Positions 18,980 to 27,371 are shown, numbered from the stretch's first letter. The stretch is DNA of 52,379 bases from Caulobacter sp. (GCA_030645575.1 JAUSMJ010000054.1:1-52379), one strand, 5' to 3'. The notes: generated by a model from the letters alone, not told the origin. Translations and numbers: made by a program.

Positions 18980-19861
18980 TCATTCGTCGCCTTCGAGCAC
19001 ATCGCCGGGCCCCATCCTCGCAAGAAGGGCCGCGACCTTTTTGGAGGTGCATACTCCCGCCGGCTGGAGGGGGATGGTGGACTTTTTCCCCGCGAGGCAT
19101 CTCCGCGCGGCGATCTCGACGGAGAGCAGGTCGAGGGGTTCCGACGAGGCATCGTGACGGATGATCGCCGCTTCGAGGCGCGGGAGGTATTCCTTGAGCC
19201 AGAGCCGGCTCTCCGCGTCGCGAATCGCCCGGTAGTTGTCCCCCGCCGGCGCGGGGACATCCACCGCAAGCCCATCGCGCGGAATGGCCCGGACGAGCGC
19301 CAGCGCCGCGTCGAATTCGCCCAGCTCCCGACGAGCATTGGCGGCGCGCATCTGCATGAACAGCCATTGCAGATCCTCCGGGGCCGACTTCGCCGACGCC
19401 GCAAGGTCGGCGAACGTTTGCTGATAGGTCTTCTTGAGGGCGGGGTCGCCGTCCGCCTCCCAGCTCGCGGAGAGGGCCATCCACAAGATGCGGTCGCTGT
19501 CCGGCTTCAGCGCGCGCTCCAGCCAAACGGCGCGGAAGTAGAGAGTATCGCGCTGGACCATCGCGCGATACTCCGCGCTCTCGATCAGCGGCTTCAGCCG
19601 CGTGATCTCGTCGCTCGTGAATTCGCGGTACATGACCAGGCCATTGCCCGGGCAAACCGGCAGCGCGATGGGAAACTTCCAGCTCCCGAAGGGCTTACCG
19701 TCCGGCCGGTTGCCGTAGATCGTGTAGGAGGCGGTGCCGATGTGGGTGAAGGACTCGCCACCCACGTCGCACCTCATCTTCTGCGGGGACGGCATTCCGG
19801 CCTGAGCCGCTGTTCCGAAGGTGAGAACCGCCAGGACCGTGACGCGTGGCATCCATTTCAT
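18980..19861 (-). CDS. Hypothetical secreted protein
   Basis: 293 residues. Signal peptide MKWMPRVTVLAVLTFGTAAQAG with likely cleavage after AQA. The mature part begins with PSPQKMRCDVGGESF and contains a YTIYGNRPDGKPFGSWKFP block and a helical middle with QWLFMQMRAANARRELGEFDAA, reminiscent of tetratricopeptide-like repeats. Five cysteines are present, two near the C-terminus (AARRCLAG, PAGVCTSKK). I recognise no named family. It stands alone and could be a DUF2225-like or similar helical repeat protein, but that is only a guess. Confidence 0.6.
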   Translation of the reverse strand: MKWMPRVTVLAVLTFGTAAQAGMPSPQKMRCDVGGESFTHIGTASYTIYGNRPDGKPFGSWKFPIALPVCPGNGLVMYREFTSDEITRLKPLIESAEYRAMVQRDTLYFRAVWLERALKPDSDRILWMALSASWEADGDPALKKTYQQTFADLAASAKSAPEDLQWLFMQMRAANARRELGEFDAALALVRAIPRDGLAVDVPAPAGDNYRAIRDAESRLWLKEYLPRLEAAIIRHDASSEPLDLLSVEIAARRCLAGKKSTIPLQPAGVCTSKKVAALLARMGPGDVLEGDE

Positions 19862-19919
19862 GTGACGAACTCCCCGACTTCGGCGGACGATACACCCGTC
19901 GGTAGCGGCTGAAAGCTGC

Positions 19920-20312
19920 CTACGCCGCCGCCGCCGCGCGGGCGAGCACGCCCGTCCAAGCCGCTTCCATCTCCGCCGTCCAGGCCTCCCCGCCGGCGTC
20001 GCGGAAGGTCTCGTGGACCACGGTGAAGAAGGTGGCGAAGACGTCGAACGGCACGCCGATCTGGTCGTGGTTGACGCGCTCGGCGCGGATCATGTTGCCG
20101 GCCCAGGTCTCGCCGGCGGCGAGGTCGGTCAGGGTGTCCAGCGCGATGGCCAGCATCTGTCCGCGCGCCTGTCGGCTGTGATCGCCCAGGAACAGCGCTT
20201 CCATATCGGGTTGGCGCGCGAACAGCCGGTCATAGACCAGCGGCGTGGGATCGCCGCACCGCTCGGCGACCAGCTCCAGACTGGCGGCCAGGGCGTCGCT
20301 CAGCTGATCCAC
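19920..20312 (-). CDS. Globin-like haem protein
   Basis: About 130 residues from a GTG start at 20312. The helical pattern fits a single-domain bacterial globin: SLELVAERCGDPTPLVYDRLFARQPDMEALF (A-C/D region), a distal region QMLAIALDTLTDL, and RVNHDQIGVPFDVFATFF with a candidate proximal histidine. It overlaps the 3' end of the Rieske oxygenase gene by 13 bp, so the two are coupled. It could supply or scavenge oxygen or NO, but that is inference. The start is uncertain because the frame is open far upstream. Confidence 0.65.
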   Translation of the reverse strand: MDQLSDALAASLELVAERCGDPTPLVYDRLFARQPDMEALFLGDHSRQARGQMLAIALDTLTDLAAGETWAGNMIRAERVNHDQIGVPFDVFATFFTVVHETFRDAGGEAWTAEMEAAWTGVLARAAAAA

Positions 20313-21415
20313 CGCAGGGTCACGGGCTTGACCGGGTTGACGAACGGCCGGCCCTCGGCGCGGCTGGCGGCCCATTCGCGCTTGAGCTGCTGGTACCATT
20401 TGGCCTGGGTGTCGGCGTCGTCGATCCACAGCAGGGACGGGTCGTACTTCAGCCCCATGTTCTGCAGGTTCACCATGTCGCCGTCCTGGTGGATGAAGGC
20501 GCGCATGAACGGGGCGATCAGCCAACGCAGCATCATCGCCGGGTGGTCGGACCACATCAGCTGGGTCAGCCGCGTCTTCGTCTCGGTGATCGGCGTCAGG
20601 CAGGTCAGGGCCAGCATCTGGAACCGGCCGACCTGGATGTGTTCCCAGCGATAGCCGGGCAGGCGGAAGGTGATCTCGGTTTGCGGCTGGCCGCCGAGGA
20701 TGGCGTAGATCCGGTTGGCTGACGAGGTGGCGTGGCGGGTCATCACGAACCCCTGTTCGGCGGGCTCGAAGACCTTGGCCTTGTCCTTCATCCGCTTGGC
20801 CGAACGGGCCCACCAGGCGGCATGGACATAGGGCGCGTGCGTCGGGTCCATCAGCCCGACGATGGCGTGGTCCATATGGGTGTCGAAATCCATGTGATCG
20901 ACGATGGCTGGCTTGCCGACCGCGCCAGGGAACACGGGCGGCGGTATGTCCGGTTCGCCTTTGCCGTCCATGCCGAAGCGCGCGTCGGACGAGAACCAGA
21001 CGAACACCATCCCCTGGCTCTCGGCCGCCGGATAGCGCCGGACCCGGACGCGGGTGATGTCGAGATCCTGGCCTTCGACCAGCGAGGGGATGGCCGCGCA
21101 GCCGCCGTCCGTGCCGAAGCGCCAGCCGTGATAGGGGCATTCGACGCTCTCGCCGCCGCCCTCTTCCGGAACCAGCTTGCCGGCCGACAGCGGCGCGGCG
21201 CGGTGCGGGCAGATGTCCTTGATGGCGTAGACCGCCCCGTCCCGCCGCCGTCCCAGCAACACCGGCTCGCCCAGCAGCTCGAACCGCTGCAGCTTGCCGG
21301 GCCGCAGCTCATGCGACTGGCAGGCGAAGTACCAGCAGTCGCGCAGCCAGCCCTCGCCGAACTTCATCGGCGCGGCGCGGGCCTTGGCGGCGGGTTTGGA
21401 GGCGTCGTCGGGCAT
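20300..21415 (-). CDS. Rieske non-haem iron oxygenase, alpha-subunit type
   Basis: 371 residues. The Rieske [2Fe-2S] ligands are C69/H71 (ICPHRAAPLSAG) and C93/H96 (VECPYHGWRF). The catalytic domain has the mononuclear iron block MDHAIVGLMDPTHAPYVH with H192 and H197 as probable ligands. Enzymes of this type hydroxylate or demethylate aromatic or terpenoid substrates and need a separate reductase, which is not nearby. The gene is followed by an overlapping globin gene and preceded by a large palindromic repeat. Substrate cannot be inferred. Confidence 0.88.
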   Translation of the reverse strand: MPDDASKPAAKARAAPMKFGEGWLRDCWYFACQSHELRPGKLQRFELLGEPVLLGRRRDGAVYAIKDICPHRAAPLSAGKLVPEEGGGESVECPYHGWRFGTDGGCAAIPSLVEGQDLDITRVRVRRYPAAESQGMVFVWFSSDARFGMDGKGEPDIPPPVFPGAVGKPAIVDHMDFDTHMDHAIVGLMDPTHAPYVHAAWWARSAKRMKDKAKVFEPAEQGFVMTRHATSSANRIYAILGGQPQTEITFRLPGYRWEHIQVGRFQMLALTCLTPITETKTRLTQLMWSDHPAMMLRWLIAPFMRAFIHQDGDMVNLQNMGLKYDPSLLWIDDADTQAKWYQQLKREWAASRAEGRPFVNPVKPVTLRWIS

Positions 21416-21428
21416 GGCTCTTCCTAAC

Positions 21429-21588
21429 CCTTCTCCCCTTGCGGGAGAAGGTGGCCTGCAGAGCAGGCCGGATGAGGGGTCGATGCATTGAGCCGCATCA
21501 ATTCACCAGCTGGCCCGTCCGGACAGATCGGCGTGACCCCTCATCCGTCAGGCTCCGCCTGACACCTTCTCCCGCAAGGGGAGAAGGA
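21429..21588. repeat. Large palindromic intergenic repeat
   Basis: Left part CCTTCTCCCCTTGCGGGAGA and right part with CTTCTCCCGCAAGGGGAGAA are inverted copies; inner arms GATGAGGGGTC and GACCCCTCATC also pair, each next to its own small hairpin. It lies between the M20 peptidase stop and the Rieske start. Confidence 0.85.
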
Positions 21589-21594
21589 AAGCGG

Positions 21595-23070
21595 CTACCC
21601 CGCCGCCGTCGCGATCAGGCGGGTGTAGAAGTTGGTCATCCGCTGCAGGTTCTCCAGCGTCATGTGCTCGTTGGTGCCGTGGATCATGCCGAACTCGTTC
21701 AGCGAGGCGTGCATCGGCGCGAAGCGATAGACGTCCCGGGCCACGCCGGTCATGTAGCGGCTGTCGGTGCCGGCCGTGACCAGACCCGGCGCGACCGGGA
21801 CCGCCCCGCCGTCCGAGGCCAGCGCGGCCAGGATATTCCAGCCTTCGGACGTGGTCGAGGACACCGGCGAGGGATCGATCGCCCGGCCGCCCTCCCAGGA
21901 CAGTCGCACGTCCAGACCCTTGGTGACCTCGCGGGCGCGGGCCATCACCTGGTCGGCCGTCTGGCCGGGCGCGATGCGATAGTTGATCCAGGCGGTGGCG
22001 TCCTGCGGCAGGACGTTCTCCTTGGGGCTGCCCTTGAGCATGGTCGGGGCGATGGTCGTGTGCAGGGTCGCGGCGCTGGCCGGGCTCTTGCCCAGTTCGC
22101 CCACCAGCACCGGGCCGAACAGCCAGCTGTTGGCCGCCGCGACCTTGACCATGCCGCCGGCGTAGGGGGCGATGGCGCGGATCATGTCGGCGCCGGGCCC
22201 CTCGAACTTCATCGGGAAGGGGTGGGAGGTGATCGCCAGCACGGCCCTGGACAGCGTCTCGACCCCGGTCGCCTTCGGCGGCGCGGACGAGTGGCCACCG
22301 GTCGCCGGGGCGACGATCTTGAGGGTGGCGTAGCCCTTCTCGCCCAGGCCGATCACGGCCACGGGCCGGCCGACCATCGGGAAGTCCCGCACCACCGCCA
22401 TGCCCTCGTCGAGCACGAACAGAGCCTTGGTCCCGCGCGATTTCAGCAGGGCGGCGGCGGCCTGGGCGCCCGTGCCGCCGGCCTCCTCGTCCTGGCCGCT
22501 GACGAAGATCACCGTCCGCTTCGGCTTGAACCCCTTCGCCGCCAAGGCCTCGGCGGCCTCGAACATCATCACCAGCGTGCCCTTGTCATCGACCGAGCCG
22601 CGGCCCCAGACCGCGCCCTCGGCGATCTCGCCGCCGAAGGGCGCGTGCTTCCAGTCGCCTTCGGTCCCGGCGGTCACGGGCACCACGTCCTGGTGGCCCA
22701 TCAGGATGATCGGCGCGAGGCTCGGGTCCGACCCCTGCCAGGTGTAGACCAGCGCCTTGTTGGGCAGGATCTCGCGGGTCATGGCCGCGTGGGCGGCGGG
22801 ATAGGTCGTCGCCAGCCAGGCGTGAAGTTTGTCCCACTCGGCCCAGTCGTTCTCGGCCTTGTTCTGGTGGCTGACCGTCAGGATCTGGATCGCCTGCGAC
22901 AGGTGCAGGGCGGCCTGGGCCTGGTCGACCGGCGTGGCGGCGGCGATCTTCACCGCGTTCGGGTCGATCTGGGTGGCCGGTTTGAACGTCGCCGTCCGGT
23001 AAGCCACCACCCCGCCCAGCAGCGCCGCCGCGCCCACGCCCGCCAGCGCGACTTTCGCCCAGGTCTTCAT
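21595..23070 (-). CDS. M20-family metallopeptidase (carboxypeptidase S / PM20D1-like)
   Basis: 491 residues. N-terminal signal anchor WAKVALAGVGAAALLGGVVAY, then a zinc aminohydrolase core: metal ligand in LMGHQDVVPV, bridging aspartate in GRGSVDDKGTLV, catalytic glutamates in SGQDEEAGG, ligand region VTAGTDSRYM, and the lid domain beginning near GGHSSAPP. Family members cleave C-terminal amino acids or N-acyl amino acids. The predicted location is the periplasm or the outer face of the inner membrane. It stands alone between two palindromic repeats. Confidence 0.9.
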   Translation of the reverse strand: MKTWAKVALAGVGAAALLGGVVAYRTATFKPATQIDPNAVKIAAATPVDQAQAALHLSQAIQILTVSHQNKAENDWAEWDKLHAWLATTYPAAHAAMTREILPNKALVYTWQGSDPSLAPIILMGHQDVVPVTAGTEGDWKHAPFGGEIAEGAVWGRGSVDDKGTLVMMFEAAEALAAKGFKPKRTVIFVSGQDEEAGGTGAQAAAALLKSRGTKALFVLDEGMAVVRDFPMVGRPVAVIGLGEKGYATLKIVAPATGGHSSAPPKATGVETLSRAVLAITSHPFPMKFEGPGADMIRAIAPYAGGMVKVAAANSWLFGPVLVGELGKSPASAATLHTTIAPTMLKGSPKENVLPQDATAWINYRIAPGQTADQVMARAREVTKGLDVRLSWEGGRAIDPSPVSSTTSEGWNILAALASDGGAVPVAPGLVTAGTDSRYMTGVARDVYRFAPMHASLNEFGMIHGTNEHMTLENLQRMTNFYTRLIATAAG

Positions 23071-23135
23071 GTGATCCTCCCCGATCTTGGTTGGGGGGAC
23101 AGTAGAGGGGTCGGGAGGGGGGCATCAACCGGCAT

Positions 23136-23294
23136 TCCTCCCCCAACTTGGGGGAGGGGGACCATGCGGAGCATGGTGGAGGGGGAAGCGCCGCCGTTTG
23201 AAGGTCAGACGCTGAATACGCCGGGCGTCCCGGCCAACACCACGCCTCCCTCTCCACCAGCCTTCGGCTGGTCCCCCTCTCCCAAGGGGGAGAG
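23136..23294. repeat. Palindromic intergenic repeat
   Basis: CTCCCCCAACTTGGGGGAG followed by GGGGACCATGC...GCATGGTGGAGGGGG, and downstream CCACCAGCC-TTC-GGCTGG with CTCTCCC-AAGG-GGGAGAG. Two facing hairpin units between the GH13 stop and the M20 start. Confidence 0.8.
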
Positions 23295-23296
23295 GA

Positions 23297-24862
23297 TTAG
23301 AGAAGACTGATCCTCGCCGCGTGGGGCCCGAACAGGCCGCCGCCGATGTCGCCGGTCTGGGCCAGCGCCTCACCAGCCGCCTCGCCCGCGACCGTCCCGC
23401 CGCTCATGTTGAACACGCACCGCACCCGCTCGCCGTCCAGCACCCGGTCGAAGCCCAGCAGCGGGGCGGGCAGGTCGAGGAAGTCGATCTCGCCCAGCCG
23501 CAGCGCCGGCGAGGCCTTTCGGGCCTTCAGCAGCGCGCGGGTGAAGTTCAGCGTTGAACCACCATCGACCGCCTGGGCCGCCGCCGTCAGCCCGGCGTGC
23601 TCCGGCGCGGCCGGCAGCCACGGCGTGCCGCTGGAGAAGCCAAGGTTGACGCCCGGCCCCCACGGCATCGGCGTGCGGCAGCCGTCGCGGCCCCTGTGCG
23701 CCGGCCAGTAGAGGTCGCCGACCGGGTCGCGCAGCTGGTCGCGGGTCAGGTCGGCCTCCGGCAGGCCCAGCTCCTCGCCCTGATAGATCAGCACCGTTCC
23801 TTTCAGCGCCAGCAGCAGGGCCAGCAGCAGCCTGGCCAGGGCCGGCGAGGCGTCGCCGAACCGGCTGGCCGTGCGCGGCACATCATGGTTGCAGAACGAG
23901 ACGCAGGGCCAGTGGTCCGGGTGCGCCGCCAGCAGCTCGAAATGCCGGCGGATGAAATCCGGCCCCAGCTTGCGCGCGTGCAGCAGCGGGAAGCTGTAGC
24001 CGGCGTGCAGGCCGACGTCCGGCGCCGCGAACCCGCCGCTGCGCTCGGCCTCCTCGGAGAATTCGCCGAACACGAACCGGTCCGCATGCCGATCGACGGT
24101 GCGCCGGACGTCGGCGAGCGCCTCGATGTTCTCCACCAGGTTCGAGTCGTTCCAGTGCTTCTGGAAATTGGCCGCCGCGCTCCAGCGCCAGCCGGCGGTC
24201 GCCGTCTCGACCGGATTGTCGGTCAGGGCCGCGTCGTGGAGATAGGCATTGGCGACGTCCAGCCGGAAGCCATCGACGCCCTTGCCCAGCCAGTGGTCGA
24301 GCACATTCAGGGCGGCGGCGCGGGCGTCCGGGTTGCGCCAGTTGAGCTTGGGCTGCTGGCGCAGAAACTTGTGGTGATAGGCCTTGCGCCGCAGGGGCTG
24401 GTAGGCCCAGGCCGGCCCGCCGAAGGCGCTGAGCCAGTTGTTCGGGGCGGTGCCGTCGGGCTTCAGGTCGGCCCAGACGTACCAGTCGGCCCTGTCGCCA
24501 CCGGTCAGGCTGTCGCGGAACCAGCCGTGTTCGTCGGAGGTGTGGGCCAGCACCTCGTCGAGGATCACCCGGATGCCCCGCGCGTGCGCCGCCGCCAGCA
24601 GGGCCTCGAAATCGGTCATCGTCCCGTAGTCGGGATGGACGGCCTCGTAGTCGGCGACGTCATAGCCCCAGTCGCGGTTCGGCGAGGGGTGGATCGGCGA
24701 CAGCCAGATCGCGTCGATCCCCAGGTCGGCCAGGTAGTCCAGCTTCGACAGCACGCCCGGCAGGTCGCCCTGGCCGTCGCCGTTGGAGTCGCAGAAGCTG
24801 CGCACATAGATCTGGTAGACGCTCGCGCCGCGCCACCAGGGTGCCGTTTTTTGATCGGTCAT
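23297..24862 (-). CDS. GH13 alpha-glucosidase / oligo-1,6-glucosidase
   Basis: 521 residues, no signal peptide, so cytoplasmic. TIM-barrel motifs of family 13: DWGYDVADYEAVHPDYGT, LDEVLAHTSDEH, nucleophile D202 (GVDGFRLDVAN), acid/base E267 (FVFGEFSEE) and D327 (SFCNHDVPR). It hydrolyses alpha-glucosides from starch or isomalto-oligosaccharide uptake. The second strand motif reads DEVLAHTS where most relatives have DLVVNHTS, a conservative difference. No maltose transporter or regulator is near, so its induction is unclear. Confidence 0.92.
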   Translation of the reverse strand: MTDQKTAPWWRGASVYQIYVRSFCDSNGDGQGDLPGVLSKLDYLADLGIDAIWLSPIHPSPNRDWGYDVADYEAVHPDYGTMTDFEALLAAAHARGIRVILDEVLAHTSDEHGWFRDSLTGGDRADWYVWADLKPDGTAPNNWLSAFGGPAWAYQPLRRKAYHHKFLRQQPKLNWRNPDARAAALNVLDHWLGKGVDGFRLDVANAYLHDAALTDNPVETATAGWRWSAAANFQKHWNDSNLVENIEALADVRRTVDRHADRFVFGEFSEEAERSGGFAAPDVGLHAGYSFPLLHARKLGPDFIRRHFELLAAHPDHWPCVSFCNHDVPRTASRFGDASPALARLLLALLLALKGTVLIYQGEELGLPEADLTRDQLRDPVGDLYWPAHRGRDGCRTPMPWGPGVNLGFSSGTPWLPAAPEHAGLTAAAQAVDGGSTLNFTRALLKARKASPALRLGEIDFLDLPAPLLGFDRVLDGERVRCVFNMSGGTVAGEAAGEALAQTGDIGGGLFGPHAARISLL

Positions 24863-25037
24863 GGCTGAACGCTAGCCTAGGCTGCGGCTTTCGGAAACTT
24901 CGCTTGAGCGCGGGCCAGCCGGGCTGGCCAGGCAGCTTCACGGCGCTTCGCATCGGCGCAATGCCGACCTATCATGCCGCCAGCGCGGTCGCGGCGGCGG
25001 TGCTGACGCAGTTCGGGAAGAAGGTCGGGAGCTAGTC

Positions 25038-25991
25038 ATGCCGGTGCTGGTCCTGGGCGGCACTGGCTTCATCGGTCGCCCGCTGCTGCGCGGGCTCGGC
25101 CGTGACGGCGATGTCGTGGTCCTGCATCGGGGCGGCGGCGAGGTTCCCGCCGGCGCGATCGGGATCGTCGCCGATCGCAACGACCCGGCCGCCGTCAGGG
25201 CCGTTGTCCGGGAGCACCGGGCAACGACCGTCATCGACCTGATGGCCATGACGCAGGCCGATACCCTGCCGCTGTTCGAGGCGCTGGCCGGGGAGATCGA
25301 GCGCTATGTGCTGATCAGCTCGGCGGACGTCTACCGCAACTATTCCGGCCTGCACCGCAAGGCCGCGCCGGAGCCGATCCCTCTGCCGTTGACCGAGGAT
25401 TCGCCGCTGCGCGAGACCCGCTTCCCCTATCGCCTCGCCCGGCCGCGCCCGGACCATGACCCGCAAAAGGCCCTGGATGACTACGACAAAATTCCCCTGG
25501 AACAGGCTCTCGTGGCGCAGTCGAGCTTCGACTGGTCGGTGCTGCGCCTGCCCATGGTCTACGGTCCCGGCGACCGCCAGCGGCGATTCCGCTGGTTGAT
25601 TGGCCCGATGCGGGCCGGTGCGTCGGAGATCGTCGCGCCGGCGGTTTGGCTGGACTGGCGGACCAGCTACGGCTTCGTCGATGACGTGGCGGCGGCCATC
25701 GTCCTGGCCGCGACGCATGGCGGCGCCCGGAACGCCGTCTTCAATGTCGGTCCCGCGAAGGCCGACACCCATGCTGACTGGGCCCGGCGTTTCGCGACGG
25801 CGATGAACTGGCCCGGGGAGATCATCGCCGGCGACGCTCCGGGGCCGCTGAGCGCGGCTGTCTCGGCGCTGGACTTGAGATACCCGTTGGCGACGGACAC
25901 GAGCCGGATCCGCCGCGAACTGGGCTTTCTGGAAGGCGTCTCCGAGATGGAGGCCCTGCGCGGAACGATCGCCGATGAGCTGGCTCGCTAA
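25038..25991 (+). CDS. Extended SDR, NAD-dependent epimerase-like protein
   Basis: 317 residues. The Rossmann fold starts at once with LVLGGTGFIGRPLL, and a second SDR strand has RYVLISSADVYRN. The C-terminal half has VLRLPMVYGPGDRQ and FVDDVAAAIVLAA as in sugar-nucleotide epimerases. At the usual catalytic place the sequence is DDYDKIPLEQAL: the tyrosine is there, but the +4 position is proline, not lysine, so the classic YxxxK motif is missing. It may be a non-catalytic or atypical SDR. It stands alone. Confidence 0.75.
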   Translation: MPVLVLGGTGFIGRPLLRGLGRDGDVVVLHRGGGEVPAGAIGIVADRNDPAAVRAVVREHRATTVIDLMAMTQADTLPLFEALAGEIERYVLISSADVYRNYSGLHRKAAPEPIPLPLTEDSPLRETRFPYRLARPRPDHDPQKALDDYDKIPLEQALVAQSSFDWSVLRLPMVYGPGDRQRRFRWLIGPMRAGASEIVAPAVWLDWRTSYGFVDDVAAAIVLAATHGGARNAVFNVGPAKADTHADWARRFATAMNWPGEIIAGDAPGPLSAAVSALDLRYPLATDTSRIRRELGFLEGVSEMEALRGTIADELAR

Positions 25992-26002
25992 ACCCCCACC
26001 CC

Positions 26003-26046
26003 GCTCATCCTCGCGGAAGCGAGGACCCAGGTTTACGGCCGGTGCA
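26003..26046 (+). repeat. Left 44-bp inverted-repeat arm
   Basis: Starts GCTCATCCTCGCGGAAGCGA and ends GGCCGGTGCA; lies 11 bp after the epimerase stop. Exact reverse complement of 26459-26502. Confidence 0.95.
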
Positions 26047-26091
26047 ATCAGTTCGAGGGATGTCTGGCGCCGATCAGGCCGCCACTACTGA

Positions 26092-26120
26092 TTGATATAT
26101 CTAAAAACACACGATATAAG
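26092..26120 (+). promoter_or_regulatory. Sigma-70-like promoter of the GIY-YIG gene
   Basis: TTGATA at 26092-26097 and TATAAG at 26115-26120 with ideal 17-bp spacing, 34 bp before the ATG. The AT-rich stretch stands out sharply from the surrounding DNA. Confidence 0.7.
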
Positions 26121-26153
26121 GGCGTCTACCGAGCAACTCGCGCCGAAGTTCAC

Positions 26154-26438
26154 ATGGCCTTCTACGTCTACATCCTCGCGAGCCAGCGGAACGGGACGCT
26201 CTACATCGGCTCGACCGACAGCCTCGTGCGCCGGGTCAGCGAGCATCGCGAAGGGCTGATGCCGGGGTTTACCAGCCGGTACGCCGTGAAGATGCTGGTT
26301 TGGTTCGAGGCCTTCGACACCCGCGACGACGCCTTCCGCCGGGAGCGACAGATGAAGGTCTGGAGGCGGGCCTGGAAGATCGAACTCATCGAGAAGACCA
26401 ATCCCGGATGGCGGGACCTGTATCCGGAAATCTGCTGA
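26154..26438 (+). CDS. Small GIY-YIG nuclease-family protein
   Basis: 94 residues. The GIY-YIG core is MAFYVYILASQRNGTLYIGS (Y-V-Y and Y-I-G), followed by the catalytic arginine region SLVRRVSEHREG and a conserved glutamate in RRERQMKVWRRAWKIELIE. The end NPGWRDLYPEI is typical of the short standalone UPF0213/YhbQ-like group. Its biological role is unknown. It has its own strong promoter and is enclosed by perfect 44-bp inverted repeats, which suggests the protein acts on or spreads with them. ATG 26154 fits the family start. Confidence 0.9.
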   Translation: MAFYVYILASQRNGTLYIGSTDSLVRRVSEHREGLMPGFTSRYAVKMLVWFEAFDTRDDAFRRERQMKVWRRAWKIELIEKTNPGWRDLYPEIC

Positions 26439-26458
26439 ACAACATCCCCGACCGTGAG

Positions 26459-26502
26459 TGCACCGGCCGTAAACCTGGGTCCTCGCTTCCGCGAGGATGA
26501 GC
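26459..26502 (-). repeat. Right 44-bp inverted-repeat arm
   Basis: Starts TGCACCGGCCGTAAACCTGG and ends GCGAGGATGAGC; 20 bp after the GIY-YIG stop. Exact reverse complement of 26003-26046. Confidence 0.95.
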
Positions 26503-26551
26503 GGAGGGGGGAAGCCTGATGACACTCGCCCCAAAGCCTTGATGGAATGGG

Positions 26552-26642
26552 AGCGCGGGCGGTCGCCTTGGTCAAGGACGGCCCTTCGGGCCGCCGCTGC
26601 GCGGCCGGCGCAGCCGGTCCTTGAGCAAGACGCCCGCCCGCG
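26552..26642. repeat. Palindromic dispersed repeat, copy 1
   Basis: GCGCGGGCG at the left pairs with CGCCCGCCCGCGC at the right; GGTCAAGGAC (26570-26579) pairs with GTCCTTGAG (26617-26625), and GGCCC-TTC-GGGCC forms an inner hairpin. The core recurs at 44876-44935. The rest of 26503-26723 holds no gene. Confidence 0.8.
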
Positions 26643-26723
26643 CAATGCTCCGCCAAGGCAGAAGGGCGGGGGCTGTCGGTGCTGGCGATGTGACGCCAAT
26701 GGCCGATGCGAGGTGCTCGAGGC

Positions 26724-27371
26724 TCAACCTGGGCCGGGTCCGGTCGGGAACGCCCACTCGCGATCGGTTTTCTTCCCTAGTCGCTCGAACAGCTTTTCAA
26801 GGCGGCTGTAGGTGTGACTGTCAAGAAAATCCACGAGCTCATGCCAGTCGTTGGCCCCCCCGATGTAGAAGCCAAGCCGCAGGTTGAATTGGACGGCGAA
26901 GCGCCCGTCTTTGAAGTCGATCTCCATCGCATTTTCGACAGAATGATGAGCATCGTTGTGAGCAAACCGCTTGTTTCGCAGGTCGAGAATCTCATCGTGC
27001 GCTGCACGTAGTGGAGCGGGCAGTTCGTTCCGCGAGAATCCGCTCCCGTTGCCCCCGTGAGCTAGCCGCGCGTAAGTCACGACGAAGGCAGTCGTGAGCA
27101 TGTCGAGTTCGAGAAAGCCTTCCATTTCCGGCGAGAACTTGTAGTCCGCCAATCGTTGGCGAATGTGCTTAAGTGTCACTAGGGTTGCAAATGAGTTCGA
27201 CAGCCGCATGAGCTTCGACAACTCGGGGTCGACAGATTTAAGGACTGTCCGCCCATCATCGGCGATGGCTTGGAATTGATCACGCCACTCTCGCGGAAGA
27301 TACTGGAACGCTTCTTCGGGAATGACATAGTAGTCGTCGCCGTCGGTGGAGATCTCCTCGAACTCCTGCAT
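26724..27371 (-). CDS. HEPN-like protein, AbiU2-type, possible RNase
   Basis: 215 residues, mostly helical. Near residue 132 it has ILDLRNKRFAHND, an R-x5-H motif as in HEPN ribonucleases, in the form seen in AbiU2-like HEPN proteins (LRNKR.AH). The ATG at 27371 has the strong ribosome binding site AAAGGAGG nine bases upstream, which decides the start. Codon use is less GC-rich than that of its neighbours, a sign of recent transfer. It has no antitoxin partner next to it. If HEPN, it may act in abortive infection; assignment is by motif only. Confidence 0.55.
   Translation of the reverse strand: MQEFEEISTDGDDYYVIPEEAFQYLPREWRDQFQAIADDGRTVLKSVDPELSKLMRLSNSFATLVTLKHIRQRLADYKFSPEMEGFLELDMLTTAFVVTYARLAHGGNGSGFSRNELPAPLRAAHDEILDLRNKRFAHNDAHHSVENAMEIDFKDGRFAVQFNLRLGFYIGGANDWHELVDFLDSHTYSRLEKLFERLGKKTDREWAFPTGPGPG

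Larger units (their letters stand above)
26003..26502. mobile_element. 500-bp inverted-repeat element carrying a GIY-YIG nuclease gene
   Basis: Two 44-bp arms, 26003-26046 and 26459-26502, are exact inverted copies. Each contains its own hairpin TCCTCGC-GGAA-GCGAGGA. They enclose one gene with its own promoter. The structure resembles REP-RAYT units, with a GIY-YIG nuclease in place of the Y1 transposase. No flanking target duplication is obvious. That it is mobile is inference. Confidence 0.6.

Noticed and set aside
24961..25035. Short frame ending just before the epimerase gene (MPTYHAASAVAAAV...)
   Set aside because: No ribosome binding site or recognisable domain; probably chance or a decayed remnant.
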